Of a DNA stretch of 64,000 nucleotides, positions 36,319-44,273 are shown piece by piece (the first letter of the stretch is position 1; each line of letters begins with the position of its first letter). The stretch is from the NCBI RefSeq assembly GCF_019669905.1, contig NZ_AP019777.1:1860001-1924000 (forward strand), read 5' to 3'. This DNA comes from Methylomonas koyamae. Lineage in GTDB: Bacteria; Pseudomonadota; Gammaproteobacteria; Methylococcales; Methylomonadaceae. The position numbers were made by a program, and so were the translations under genes. A model generated the notes under the pieces. That model was not told where the DNA came from. It did no database searches and worked only from the letters and a program-made list of their open reading frames with translations.

Positions 36319-36520
36319 ATACGAAATGATTGTTTATTGGAGCGAGTCGGATCAAGCCTATCTTGTGGAAGTGCCGGAGCTATCAGGTTGCATGGCTGAT
36401 GGCAAAAGTTACCAAGAGGCTGTCAAAAATGCCGAGGTGGTGATCCAGGAGTGGATCGATACTGCTTTGGAGCTGGGTAGAGTGATTCCTGAACCCAAGG
36501 GGCGATTGTTGTATGCGTAA
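36311..36520 (+). CDS. hicB: HicB-type antitoxin
   Basis: A 69-residue HicB with the partial RNase H-like fold: YEMIVYWSESDQAYLVEVPELSGCMADGKSYQEAVKNAEVVIQEWI. It is the short form without an added DNA-binding domain. It starts inside the end of the original hicA frame and is intact, while its toxin partner carries a stop codon. Start at the ATG at 36311; a GTG one codon earlier is possible. Confidence 0.88.
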   Translation: MNKYEMIVYWSESDQAYLVEVPELSGCMADGKSYQEAVKNAEVVIQEWIDTALELGRVIPEPKGRLLYA

Positions 36521-36530
36521 ATTGTTGGTT

Positions 36531-37100
36531 TTCGTAGGTTGGGTTTACCCCTTAGGGCATAAAAGGCGATAACCGTAACCCAGCACGATGGTTTTCGGAT
36601 TATTTGGTGGCTTTTGTTTTTGTGGTGTCGCTATCGCGAAGGATGGTTTTGAAGTCGGGTCTCGGCCCGACGGCCGAGTGACTTTTCTTTGCTTGGCCAA
36701 AGAAAAGTCACCAAAAGAAAGGCCACCCGGAATTCCGCCAATTTCCTGCGCTTTTACGAAAACCATCCATGGTTTTCGCCTTGCGGGCCAGCCTATCGGC
36801 TGTTCAAATTTGCTCCAGGCAAATTTGTCGCTTTTGGCGAGGGTTTTCGGAAGGGGCTTCCCAGCCCCTCCGAAAACGAGCGGCATCCCTGCCGCTCCCC
36901 TGCGGGCTGATCTCGCCAAATACCCAAAGGGCACAAGAGCTGCGATGCTCGGGGCGGAATAACGGGAATAACCCCTTCTTGGATTTAAAGCGATTGGAGT
37001 TTTGGATGGGCAAAAATTTTTAGGATCTGCCGACGAAAGGAGGCGCATAGTTAGTGCTAGATGCGCTTCACTCCGTTCAGCACAGCCTACGAGTTGCTCA
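36531..37100. repeat. repeat-rich region; possible split MITE-like sequence around the hairpin element
   Basis: The 639 bases between hicB and the putAbiC-like gene contain no convincing gene. Near the left, CGTAGGTTGGGTTTAC with a downstream GTAACCC resembles palindromic intergenic repeats; near the right, GCACAGCCTACGAG contains the complementary CCTACG. Between them lies the multi-hairpin element (36624-36975). Open frames here, read on either strand, are products of repeat sequence. Confidence 0.5.
36624..36975 (+). repeat. multi-hairpin element, copy A
   Basis: A string of hairpins: TCGC/GCGA (36628-36639), GTCGGG/CCCGAC (36654-36671, loop TCTCGG), GTGACTTTTCTTTG with CAAAGAAAAGTCAC (36678-36711), GTTTTCGG/CCGAAAAC with an inner AGGGGCT/AGCCCC (36843-36877), and GAGCGGC/GCCGCTC (36878-36897, loop ATCCCT). 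An extra segment (about 36745-36840) carries more hairpins. An inverted, diverged copy is at 37870-38140. Stems differ between copies but stay paired, while loops are nearly unchanged. Confidence 0.8.
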
Positions 37101-37159
37101 ACTCATCCTATAAACACTATTTGAAATAAATATTGGGTTTAATAGGTGAAGAGTTAAAG

Positions 37160-37810
37160 ATGCGAAAATCGGAAGCGAATGTATTTAAAACGAAAGAAAT
37201 GATTTTTATATACGCAATTGTTTTATTTGTTTTTGCTAGCTATTTTATCAACTTTAATGATCAAATTTCGAATGATACTCAAGTTTGGGCGGCATTTGGG
37301 AGCTATATAGGTGGTATCCTCAGTCCTATCGTGGCTGTATTTGCTTTTTACTTGATTTGCAAGACTTATGAATTGCAGAAAGATGAGCTTGAAAAGACAA
37401 GGCAGTTGCTACAGCAATCAACTGATGCGCAAGAGAAGAATATAAAACTAGCTGCACTAACTCAATTTATCAATATAAATTTAGAACGTATTAGTGTTTT
37501 GCAAGTTGAATATGATCGAATGTTAAATTGTCTTATTTCTGGAGTTAATAATACGCAGATTGTGCATAGATTAATGTTTCTCGAAAAGTATAGAGGACTT
37601 GGAAATGTTTCTCCAGATGACCCTCAATTTGAAAAAGAGATAGAAGAGTCTGATCAACGATCTGCTGAGTGTGATTCGCTCCAAAATGAACTTAGGGAAA
37701 TTGGTGAAGAGTTTTCAATGATGTTTTTTAGGTTGCGGAGTATAGAAATAGAGATTTTTGAATATAATATGGACATCGACAGTTTAAAAACAAAAATCAT
37801 AAACATTTAA
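37160..37810 (+). CDS. putAbiC-like two-helix membrane protein, possible phage-defence protein
   Basis: A 216-residue protein with two membrane helices (about residues 14-31 and 48-67), the motif VWAAFGSYIGGILSPIVAVFAF between and within them, then a charged coiled coil beginning LQKDELEKTRQLLQQS. This N-terminal plan matches the putative abortive-infection family (putAbiC), whose members read W-x-x-FGxxxGG-xLxPIxxFxxF and then a helical arm. Base composition is clearly more AT-rich than in the flanking suf genes. It is framed by two inverted hairpin elements inside the suf operon. A defence role is inferred, not shown. Confidence 0.65.
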   Translation: MRKSEANVFKTKEMIFIYAIVLFVFASYFINFNDQISNDTQVWAAFGSYIGGILSPIVAVFAFYLICKTYELQKDELEKTRQLLQQSTDAQEKNIKLAALTQFININLERISVLQVEYDRMLNCLISGVNNTQIVHRLMFLEKYRGLGNVSPDDPQFEKEIEESDQRSAECDSLQNELREIGEEFSMMFFRLRSIEIEIFEYNMDIDSLKTKIINI

Positions 37811-37869
37811 CCCAGAGTAGGTCCGATTAGCGAGGCGTAATTGGACCTACTATTTCGATTTATAGCTTT

Positions 37870-38140
37870 AATTTGCGGGGTGGTTTTCTTCCCGTTTTGC
37901 CGCGCCGAGCACCGGAGGGTTGAGCGGAGTTGCCCGCAGGGGCGATGCAGGGATGCATCGCGTTTTCCGAAGGGGCTGGGGAAGCCCCTTCGGAAAACCC
38001 CGCTCAAACCTGAGGAGCGCAGGATTAACGCGGCATTCGGGTCGCCTTTTCTTTGGATACTTTCTTTTGGCAAAGCAAAAGAAAGTATCTCGCCTGTCGG
38101 TGCGAGAACCGACATTAAAAAACCGTCGCGATAGCGACAC
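37870..38140 (-). repeat. multi-hairpin element, copy B (inverted relative to copy A)
   Basis: Read on the minus strand it repeats copy A. Hairpins on + coordinates: GTCGC/GCGAC (38125-38138), GTCGGT/ACCGAC (38096-38113), GATACTTTCTTTTG with CAAAAGAAAGTATC (38056-38089), GTTTTCCGAAGGGGCT with AGCCCCTTCGGAAAAC (37962-37998) and GCGATGC/GCATCGC (37942-37961). All stems are perfect. Loops read on the minus strand (TCTCGC, CTTTGC, ATCCCT) match those of copy A, although many stem bases differ. The extra segment of copy A is absent. Confidence 0.8.
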
Positions 38141-38168
38141 TAAAAGTAGAGAAAATAACTAAACCCCA

Positions 38169-38423
38169 ATGCCTGAAATATCTCGCTTCTACGGAATTAT
38201 TATCCGAATGTTCTTGATCGATAAGGAGCATCCTCCTCGTCATATTCATATCAAATACGGCGAATATCAAGCAGTAATGGAGTTGGAGAATTTGAATATC
38301 ATTGACGGCAGTATTCCCAGAAGATGTCGCATATTAGTTAGAGAATGGGCTGAATTACATCAGGATGAATTGATAGCCATGTGGGATAGTCAAAACTTTC
38401 ACAGTATCGCCCCTTTGGAGTAA
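38169..38423 (+). CDS. DUF4160 protein, probable toxin-antitoxin component
   Basis: An 84-residue protein: MPEISRFYGIIIRMFLIDKEHPPRHIHIKYGEYQAVMELENLNIIDGSIPRR, the characteristic DUF4160 core with the PPRHIHIKYG histidine motif. The family is regularly paired with DUF2442, as here five bases downstream, and the pair is predicted to be a toxin-antitoxin-like module. It lies in the accessory block between sufB and sufC. Confidence 0.82.
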   Translation: MPEISRFYGIIIRMFLIDKEHPPRHIHIKYGEYQAVMELENLNIIDGSIPRRCRILVREWAELHQDELIAMWDSQNFHSIAPLE

Positions 38424-38428
38424 AGAAA

Positions 38429-38671
38429 ATGAAGCTTAAGAAATTTGAACATCTCGATGGATACAGTTTTGAACTGGTCTTTGAAAATGGCCAAACATCC
38501 AAAGTAAATTTGCAGGATTTAATCAGTCAATATGTTTCTCCGGATGAGGTCAAAACGGCCCGGATTGATCCTGAATGGGGCTGTTTGGAATTTAACGATG
38601 GCGCAGCGGATATTGAGCCAAAAACGCTCTATCAATTTGCCATGAAAACGACGATACAACATGCAGCCTGA
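38429..38671 (+). CDS. DUF2442 protein, probable partner of DUF4160
   Basis: An 80-residue protein whose strands YSFELVFENGQTSKVNLQDLI and RIDPEWGCLEFNDGAADIEPKTLY match DUF2442. It is co-directional and nearly adjacent to the DUF4160 gene. Last gene of the insertion before sufC, whose start is 36 bases further on. Confidence 0.82.
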   Translation: MKLKKFEHLDGYSFELVFENGQTSKVNLQDLISQYVSPDEVKTARIDPEWGCLEFNDGAADIEPKTLYQFAMKTTIQHAA

Positions 38672-38707
38672 TTGGGCGGCCCGAATTTTTTATCCTTAGG
38701 TAGACAC

Positions 38708-39457
38708 ATGCTCAGCATCAAAAATCTCCACGTAACCATCAACGACAAACCCATACTAAAAGGCCTAACCCTGGATATAAAACCCGGAGAAGTCCACGCC
38801 ATCATGGGCCCCAACGGCGCCGGCAAGAGTACCTTGTCGCACGTGCTGTCCGGCAAACCCGGTTACGAAGTCACCGAGGGTAGCGTGACTTACAACGGCA
38901 AAGACTTGCTGGATATGGCCCCGGAAATCCGTGCCCGCGAAGGCGTTTTTCTGGCGTTTCAATATCCGGTCGAGATTCCCGGTGTGAGTAATATTTATCT
39001 GCTGAAGGCCGCATTGAATGCGATGCGGAAGCACAAGGGTCTGCCGGAAGTCGATGCGATGGACTTTTTGACCATTGTCAAAAGCAAGGTCAAGTTGCTA
39101 CAGATGGACGAGAAGTTTTTGTACCGCGCGGTCAACGAAGGCTTTTCCGGCGGCGAAAAGAAGCGTAACGAAATTTTGCAGGCGGCGGTTTTGGAACCGA
39201 ATCTTTGCATTCTCGACGAGACCGATTCTGGCCTGGACATCGACGCCTTGCGTATCGTCTCTGATGGCGTCAATTCCTTGCGTTCCGCCGAGCGGTCGTT
39301 CCTGATGATTACCCATTACCAACGCTTGCTGGATTACATCAAGCCGGACGTGGTGCACGTGTTGGCCGATGGCAGAATCGTTAAATCCGGTGGGCCGGAC
39401 TTGGCCCTGGAGTTGGAAGAGAAAGGTTATAGCTGGCTGGAGGGGCAAGCCGCATGA
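38708..39457 (+). CDS. sufC: Fe-S cluster assembly ATPase SufC
   Basis: A 249-residue ABC-type ATPase that powers SufBC2D. Walker A is GPNGAGKST, the signature is GFSGGEKKRNEILQA, Walker B LCILDETDSGLDIDA, with a final switch His in MITHYQRLL; all intact. I start at the ATG at 38708 (MLSIKNLHV), which is the usual SufC N-terminus. It overlaps sufD by four bases. Confidence 0.97.
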   Translation: MLSIKNLHVTINDKPILKGLTLDIKPGEVHAIMGPNGAGKSTLSHVLSGKPGYEVTEGSVTYNGKDLLDMAPEIRAREGVFLAFQYPVEIPGVSNIYLLKAALNAMRKHKGLPEVDAMDFLTIVKSKVKLLQMDEKFLYRAVNEGFSGGEKKRNEILQAAVLEPNLCILDETDSGLDIDALRIVSDGVNSLRSAERSFLMITHYQRLLDYIKPDVVHVLADGRIVKSGGPDLALELEEKGYSWLEGQAA

Positions 39458-40758
39458 TCGCCGCCGAACAATCCGCTTATTCGTATTTGAACGCGTATCA
39501 GGACTTGGCAGCGTCATTGCCGGGTCACAATTTGCCGTGGTTGCAGCAACTGCGTGCCGAGGGCTTGGCCGCATTTGCCGAGCGCGGGTTTCCGAATATT
39601 CGCGAGGAAGAATGGCGTTACACCAATCTGGCGGCGTTGAACAAAACTGTGTTTGCGCCGGCCGCGGAGCAGGGCGTTGACACCGAGTGGTTACAGCAAT
39701 ATCGCCTGGAAGATGCTTATAGCGTGGTGCTGGTTAATGGCCGGTTTGATTCGGGCTTGTCGGCATTGGCCGGTTTGAGCAACGGCGTTAGCGTCCGCAG
39801 TTTGGCCGAGGTGTTGACACAAAATCCCGAGTCGATTGCCGGCCAATTGGGACAAGCCGTGGCCAGTAGCGAACATAACTTGATCGCGTTCAATCAAGCC
39901 TGGTTTGCCGACGGTGTGGTAATCGAAGTCGCCGCCAAGCAGCAACTGGATAAACCAATCCAGATTCTGCATGTGGCTACCGAAGCCAATGCGCTGGCCG
40001 TGACTCGCAACGTGTTCATCATCAATGATCAGGCCGAAGCGGAAATCATCGAGACTTATCTCGGCAGCGCCGACAGCTATTTCACGGCATCGGTCAACGA
40101 ATGCCTATTAGGCCGCAATGCCGGTTTAACGCTGTACAAAGCCCAACTGGAAGCTGCCAAGGCCCAACATTTTGGCGGCACTTACGTCAAACAAGCGCCC
40201 GACAGCCGCTTCGCTCATCATAATTTCGCGTTGGGTAGCTTGCTGGCGAGGACTGACATTCATAGCGATCTGGACAAGGCGTCGGAATGCAGCTTGAACG
40301 GCTTGTTCGTCGCCGGCGGCCGCCAGCATTTGGATAATCACACCCGCATCAACCATTTGCAGCCGCGTGGCATTAGTCGCGAGTTTTACAAAGGGGTGCT
40401 GGATAACAGGGCACGCGGCGTGTTTCAGGGCCGGGTCATCGTTGCCGAGGGCGCGCAAAATACCGATTCGGAAATGAACAACCGCAACCTGCTGTTATCG
40501 GCCGATGCCGAAGTGGATACCAAGCCGCAGCTGGAAATTTACAACGACGACGTCAAATGCTCGCACGGCGTCACCGTCGGCCAGTTGGAGGAAAAGTCGG
40601 TGTTTTATCTGCAATCGCGCGGCGTCGATGCGGAAACGGCTCGGAATATTTTGACCTTCGCCTTTGCCAACGAGATGGTCGATAAAGTAGGCCATGCCGA
40701 GCTGAGAGGCTTCCTGTTGCAGGAGCTGCTGGCGCGGTTTCCGGCGATGAGTTTGTAG
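39454..40758 (+). CDS. sufD: Fe-S cluster assembly protein SufD
   Basis: A 434-residue partner of SufB. The N-terminal helical part has EEEWRYTNLAAL, and the beta-helix core ends with NDDVKCSHGVTVGQLEEKSVFYLQSRGVDAETARNILTFAFANEMVDKV, the SufD/SufB C-terminal signature with the conserved Cys and His. Starts within the sufC stop (ATGA). It is followed by a minus-strand gene, so the suf transcript is broken here or reads through. Confidence 0.96.
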   Translation: MIAAEQSAYSYLNAYQDLAASLPGHNLPWLQQLRAEGLAAFAERGFPNIREEEWRYTNLAALNKTVFAPAAEQGVDTEWLQQYRLEDAYSVVLVNGRFDSGLSALAGLSNGVSVRSLAEVLTQNPESIAGQLGQAVASSEHNLIAFNQAWFADGVVIEVAAKQQLDKPIQILHVATEANALAVTRNVFIINDQAEAEIIETYLGSADSYFTASVNECLLGRNAGLTLYKAQLEAAKAQHFGGTYVKQAPDSRFAHHNFALGSLLARTDIHSDLDKASECSLNGLFVAGGRQHLDNHTRINHLQPRGISREFYKGVLDNRARGVFQGRVIVAEGAQNTDSEMNNRNLLLSADAEVDTKPQLEIYNDDVKCSHGVTVGQLEEKSVFYLQSRGVDAETARNILTFAFANEMVDKVGHAELRGFLLQELLARFPAMSL

Positions 40759-40769
40759 TGGGCTAACGC

Positions 40770-41330
40770 CTACAGGATGTCGGCGACTTGAACCTGAATC
40801 TCCGTTAACGAAACCAGATTGATATGATCGGTCTTGGCTAACGTAATCTGCTCCCGGTAATCGCCATTTTCCGGCTGCCGGTATATTTCCAGGCAGTTGT
40901 CGATTAGATTGACGATCCAGTATTCGGGAATTAGGTGAGTGGCATATAAAAGGCGCTTTTGTTCGCGGTCGAAGCGCAAGGTGCTGTCGGATACTTCGAT
41001 CAATAACAGTACATCGGCGGCCTTGGGATGGCGGGTAGTATAGTCATCAATCTCTGGCGTCAATAGCGCCAAATCAGCGTGGGGTTCGGAGAACGCGCTC
41101 AATTGTATCGGATGATTTATGCCGACGATTGCCGGTAAATCGGGTAACAAGTTGAAACGACTTGTTAAGCGCATACGGTGTCCGGCATGATTGGGGCTTA
41201 TCGGCCCCATATCCAGAATTTCGCCGTCAATCAACTCTAAATGATTTTCGGGATCGAAGACATTGGCTTCTCCCATGCGATGCCATTCTTCAACATGAAA
41301 TCGGTGCGAAATTGGGGATTCAAAAATCAT
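40770..41330 (-). CDS. Uma2-family (DUF820) protein, PD-(D/E)XK-like
   Basis: A 186-residue Uma2-type protein. HRFHVEEWHRMGEANVFDPENHLELIDGEIL begins the fold; PHADLALLTPEIDDY and VLLLIEVSDSTLRFDREQKRLLYATHLIPEYWIVNL supply the conserved acidic and ExK-like residues of the nuclease-like core. The family is very common in cyanobacteria and some gammaproteobacteria; its role is unproven. It runs against the suf genes and diverges from the NYN gene 15 bases away. Confidence 0.85.
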   Translation of the reverse strand: MIFESPISHRFHVEEWHRMGEANVFDPENHLELIDGEILDMGPISPNHAGHRMRLTSRFNLLPDLPAIVGINHPIQLSAFSEPHADLALLTPEIDDYTTRHPKAADVLLLIEVSDSTLRFDREQKRLLYATHLIPEYWIVNLIDNCLEIYRQPENGDYREQITLAKTDHINLVSLTEIQVQVADIL

Positions 41331-41345
41331 TCTCGGATTTGATAG

Positions 41346-42581
41346 ATGATTGACAGCAATAGGATAGCGGTTTTTATCGATGCCGAAAATGTTGGCAGTT
41401 GGATCAAACAAGGTGGCGTCGAGATCCTAATCAGCGAACTGAAAGCGTTGGGACAAATAATCATTCGGCGCGCTTATGGCGTTTGGAGCAGACCTCATTT
41501 AGCAATGTATCAGGCGACGCTAAATAAGCAGGGATTCGAATTGATCCATTGTTACCATCCGGCATCAGGCAAAAACTCAGCGGATATTTATATGACGGTC
41601 GATGTCATGGAATGCGCTTGGCAATTTAATAATATCAATTATTTTGTTCTGGTTACCGGAGATTCGGATTTTAGTCCGGTTTTTCGCCGGTTACGAGCGA
41701 TCGGCAAAGAAGTAATTGGTGTTGGGCAAAGTTCGACCTTGAGTCAGTGTGTTGAGGGAACGTGCAGTCGGTACATCTATACTGATGAGTTTGTCGAATG
41801 TTCGCAAAATTTGCCAGAAATAAACGCTAGCATCGAAGGTCTTCCACAAGCAAATGTGCCTTGTAAAACTCAAAAATCGTCAGATCAAGATGTGATTAAA
41901 CAAAAAATATTGAGCGTCGCAATTGAGTTAACGAAAACAGTTTTGAAATCCGAGAAAGGGTCAATTAATATTTCGCAATTGCGTAATAAGTTGGTGGCGA
42001 GAGATAAGGCTTTTGATCATAAAGTATTGGGTTTTAGCCAGTTCAGCGCCTTTCTTGCGGCGATTAACGGTATCAAACTGGAGAAAAAAGGGACAGCCCA
42101 ATTTGCGTCCTTGGTTAATAAGGCCGAGAAGGATAAGCCGGCTAGTACGATCGAAAAAATAAATTTAGCAGAAAAATACAAAGACTTGTTGCATAAAAAG
42201 GGAGTTTTTCTGGTTGATGTTGAAAAGCTTAAATTGATTTATAGCTTGTCTTGTAAAGCGAATTCGGCATTCTCAGACATTTCGGTTGAAGAGTTTATGG
42301 CTGAATTGTCCGTTCAGAAAATGAAAATCAATAAAGATGACATAAGAAATGCCATAGATTTATTTCGCAGGGCAAACTTAACAATTAATAAGAATGGAAA
42401 CATCGCGCTAAAAAAGCTATCGACTCAGGAATTTCTTTCAGCTATAGATGTTATGTTAATTGCTGAGTTAATTGAAATTAAAAAATCAATTTCTCTGGAA
42501 CTTAAGGCTAAAGAAATTAAAAAATTATCTTTTTCTACTATTAGTAAAGACGAAATCAAAAATATTATTAAGGTTGGTTAA
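41346..42581 (+). CDS. NYN-domain (LabA/DUF88) putative ribonuclease with C-terminal extension
   Basis: A 411-residue protein. Residues 1-150 form a PIN-like NYN domain: IAVFIDAENVGSW, the SADIYMTVDVME and VLVTGDSDFSPVFRRLRAIGKEVIGVG motifs carry the acidic metal-binding residues of this nuclease family. A segment at about 185-250 (ISQLRNKLVARDKAFDHKVLGFSQFSAFLAAI) resembles an OST-HTH/LOTUS RNA-binding domain. The C-terminal 150 residues are Lys/Ile-rich, AT-rich in sequence and unrecognised. Likely an RNA-processing or defence-type nuclease inserted between sufD and sufS. Confidence 0.8.
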   Translation: MIDSNRIAVFIDAENVGSWIKQGGVEILISELKALGQIIIRRAYGVWSRPHLAMYQATLNKQGFELIHCYHPASGKNSADIYMTVDVMECAWQFNNINYFVLVTGDSDFSPVFRRLRAIGKEVIGVGQSSTLSQCVEGTCSRYIYTDEFVECSQNLPEINASIEGLPQANVPCKTQKSSDQDVIKQKILSVAIELTKTVLKSEKGSINISQLRNKLVARDKAFDHKVLGFSQFSAFLAAINGIKLEKKGTAQFASLVNKAEKDKPASTIEKINLAEKYKDLLHKKGVFLVDVEKLKLIYSLSCKANSAFSDISVEEFMAELSVQKMKINKDDIRNAIDLFRRANLTINKNGNIALKKLSTQEFLSAIDVMLIAELIEIKKSISLELKAKEIKKLSFSTISKDEIKNIIKVG

Positions 42582-42597
42582 TTAAATTTTTTATATT

Positions 42598-43818
42598 ATG
42601 AGTTATCCCATTGAACAAATCCGTGCCGACTTCCCAATCCTCGGCGAGAAAATCCGTAACAAACCCTTGGTTTACCTGGACAACGCCGCCAGTTGCCAGA
42701 AGCCGCAAGCGGTGATCGACGCCATCGTCCACACCTACAGCCACGAATACGCCAATATCCACCGCGGGGTGCATACCCTCAGCGTCAAGGCCACCGATAA
42801 ATTCGAAGCGGCGCGGGAAAAGGTCAGGGCGTTTATCAACGCTAACAGCGACAAGGAAATCATCTTCGTGCGCGGCGCCACCGAGGCCATCAATCTGGTC
42901 GCGCAAAGTTACGGCAAGTCGCAACTAAAAGCCGGCGACGAGATTGTCATCAGTGCCATGGAGCACCACGCCAATATCGTGCCGTGGCAGATGTTGTGCC
43001 AGCAGATCGGCGCGGTGTTGAAAGTTGCACCGATCAATCAACAAGGCGAATTGCTGTTCGACGAGTTTGAAAAATTGTTGAACGCCAACACCAAATTGGT
43101 GGCCATCACCCATATGTCCAACGCTTTGGGGTCGATCAATCCGGTCGATAAAATCATCGCCGCCGCGCATGCCAAAAACATTCCGGTGTTATTGGACGGC
43201 GCCCAGGCTATCCCGCACATGGCGGTCGATGTGCAGGCTTTGGATTGCGATTTTTACGTGTTTTCCGGACATAAATTGTACGGCCCGTCCGGCACCGGTG
43301 TGCTTTACGGCAAGCAGGCCTTGCTGGAAGCGATGCCGCCGTACCAGGGCGGTGGCGACATGATTCGGCAAGTGACCTTCGAAAAAACCACCTACGCCGG
43401 CTTGCCGCACAAATTCGAAGCCGGCACGCCGGCTATCGCCGAGATTATCGGTTTGGGCGCGGCGATCGATTACGTCAGCGCGATTAGCATGGACAAGATT
43501 GCCGCGTACGAAGCGGAACTGCTGGATTATGCGACCGAACAAGCGCGGGAAATCAAAGGACTGAACATCATCGGCCAAGCCGAGCACAAGGGCGGCATTC
43601 TGTCGTTCACGCTGGACCATATTCACCCGCACGACATCGGCACCATGCTCGACAGCCTGGGCATCGCCGTGCGCGCCGGCCACCATTGCGCGATGCCGGT
43701 GATGGATTTTTACGGTGTGCCGGCGACGGCGCGCGCTTCGTTTGCCATGTACAATACCCGGCAAGAAATCGATGTTTTGCTGCAAGGCATCAAGTCCCTA
43801 ATTGAGGTGTTTGGCTAA
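42598..43818 (+). CDS. sufS: cysteine desulfurase SufS
   Basis: A 406-residue PLP enzyme delivering sulfur for cluster assembly. The PLP lysine is in VFSGHKLYGPSG, the active cysteine in RAGHHCAMPVMD, and the N-terminus YLDNAASCQKP is typical of SufS. Codon use returns to the GC-rich suf pattern after the AT-rich NYN gene. It overlaps sufU by one base. Confidence 0.96.
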   Translation: MSYPIEQIRADFPILGEKIRNKPLVYLDNAASCQKPQAVIDAIVHTYSHEYANIHRGVHTLSVKATDKFEAAREKVRAFINANSDKEIIFVRGATEAINLVAQSYGKSQLKAGDEIVISAMEHHANIVPWQMLCQQIGAVLKVAPINQQGELLFDEFEKLLNANTKLVAITHMSNALGSINPVDKIIAAAHAKNIPVLLDGAQAIPHMAVDVQALDCDFYVFSGHKLYGPSGTGVLYGKQALLEAMPPYQGGGDMIRQVTFEKTTYAGLPHKFEAGTPAIAEIIGLGAAIDYVSAISMDKIAAYEAELLDYATEQAREIKGLNIIGQAEHKGGILSFTLDHIHPHDIGTMLDSLGIAVRAGHHCAMPVMDFYGVPATARASFAMYNTRQEIDVLLQGIKSLIEVFG

Positions 43819-44273
43819 TGTTTGACGAACTACGCGACCTGTACCAAGAGGTCATCTTCGACCACAACCGCAACCCGCGCAACTTCCGCATCATGGCAGA
43901 CGCCAACCGGCGGGTGGACGGGTTTAATCCGCTGTGCGGCGACAAGCTGACGCTGTTTTTGAAAATCGACGATGACCATGTGATCCAGGATGCCAGCTTT
44001 CAGGGTTCCGGCTGCGCAATCTCCACCGCCTCGGTGTCGCTGATGACTGAGATCATCAAAGGCATGAGCGAGGACGAGGCGGAAGCCTTGTTCAAGCAAT
44101 TCCATGAAATGACCACCGGCAAGACCGAGGACGTCAACCTGGAAGCGATCGGTAAATTGGCGGTATTGGCTGGCGTCCGCGAGTATCCAGCGCGCGTTAA
44201 ATGCGCGACGCTGGCTTGGCATACGCTGGACGCGGCTTTGAAAAATCAGCAGGAAGCGGTTTCGACCGAATAG
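43818..44273 (+). CDS. sufU: SUF-type sulfur acceptor/scaffold SufU
   Basis: A 151-residue IscU-like protein. The three conserved cysteines are in PLCGDK, GSGCAIS and RVKCATLAWHTL. The roughly 20-residue spacer before the last Cys and the ending fit SufU rather than IscU. It takes persulfide from SufS. TAATG overlap with sufS, and one-base overlap with rsmJ. Confidence 0.93.
   Translation: MFDELRDLYQEVIFDHNRNPRNFRIMADANRRVDGFNPLCGDKLTLFLKIDDDHVIQDASFQGSGCAISTASVSLMTEIIKGMSEDEAEALFKQFHEMTTGKTEDVNLEAIGKLAVLAGVREYPARVKCATLAWHTLDAALKNQQEAVSTE

Noticed and set aside
36588..36962. Open frames of about 70-125 codons on both strands in the hairpin elements
   Set aside because: They follow the repeat structure, recur in both copies in different frames and lack ribosome binding sites; best explained as repeat-derived.
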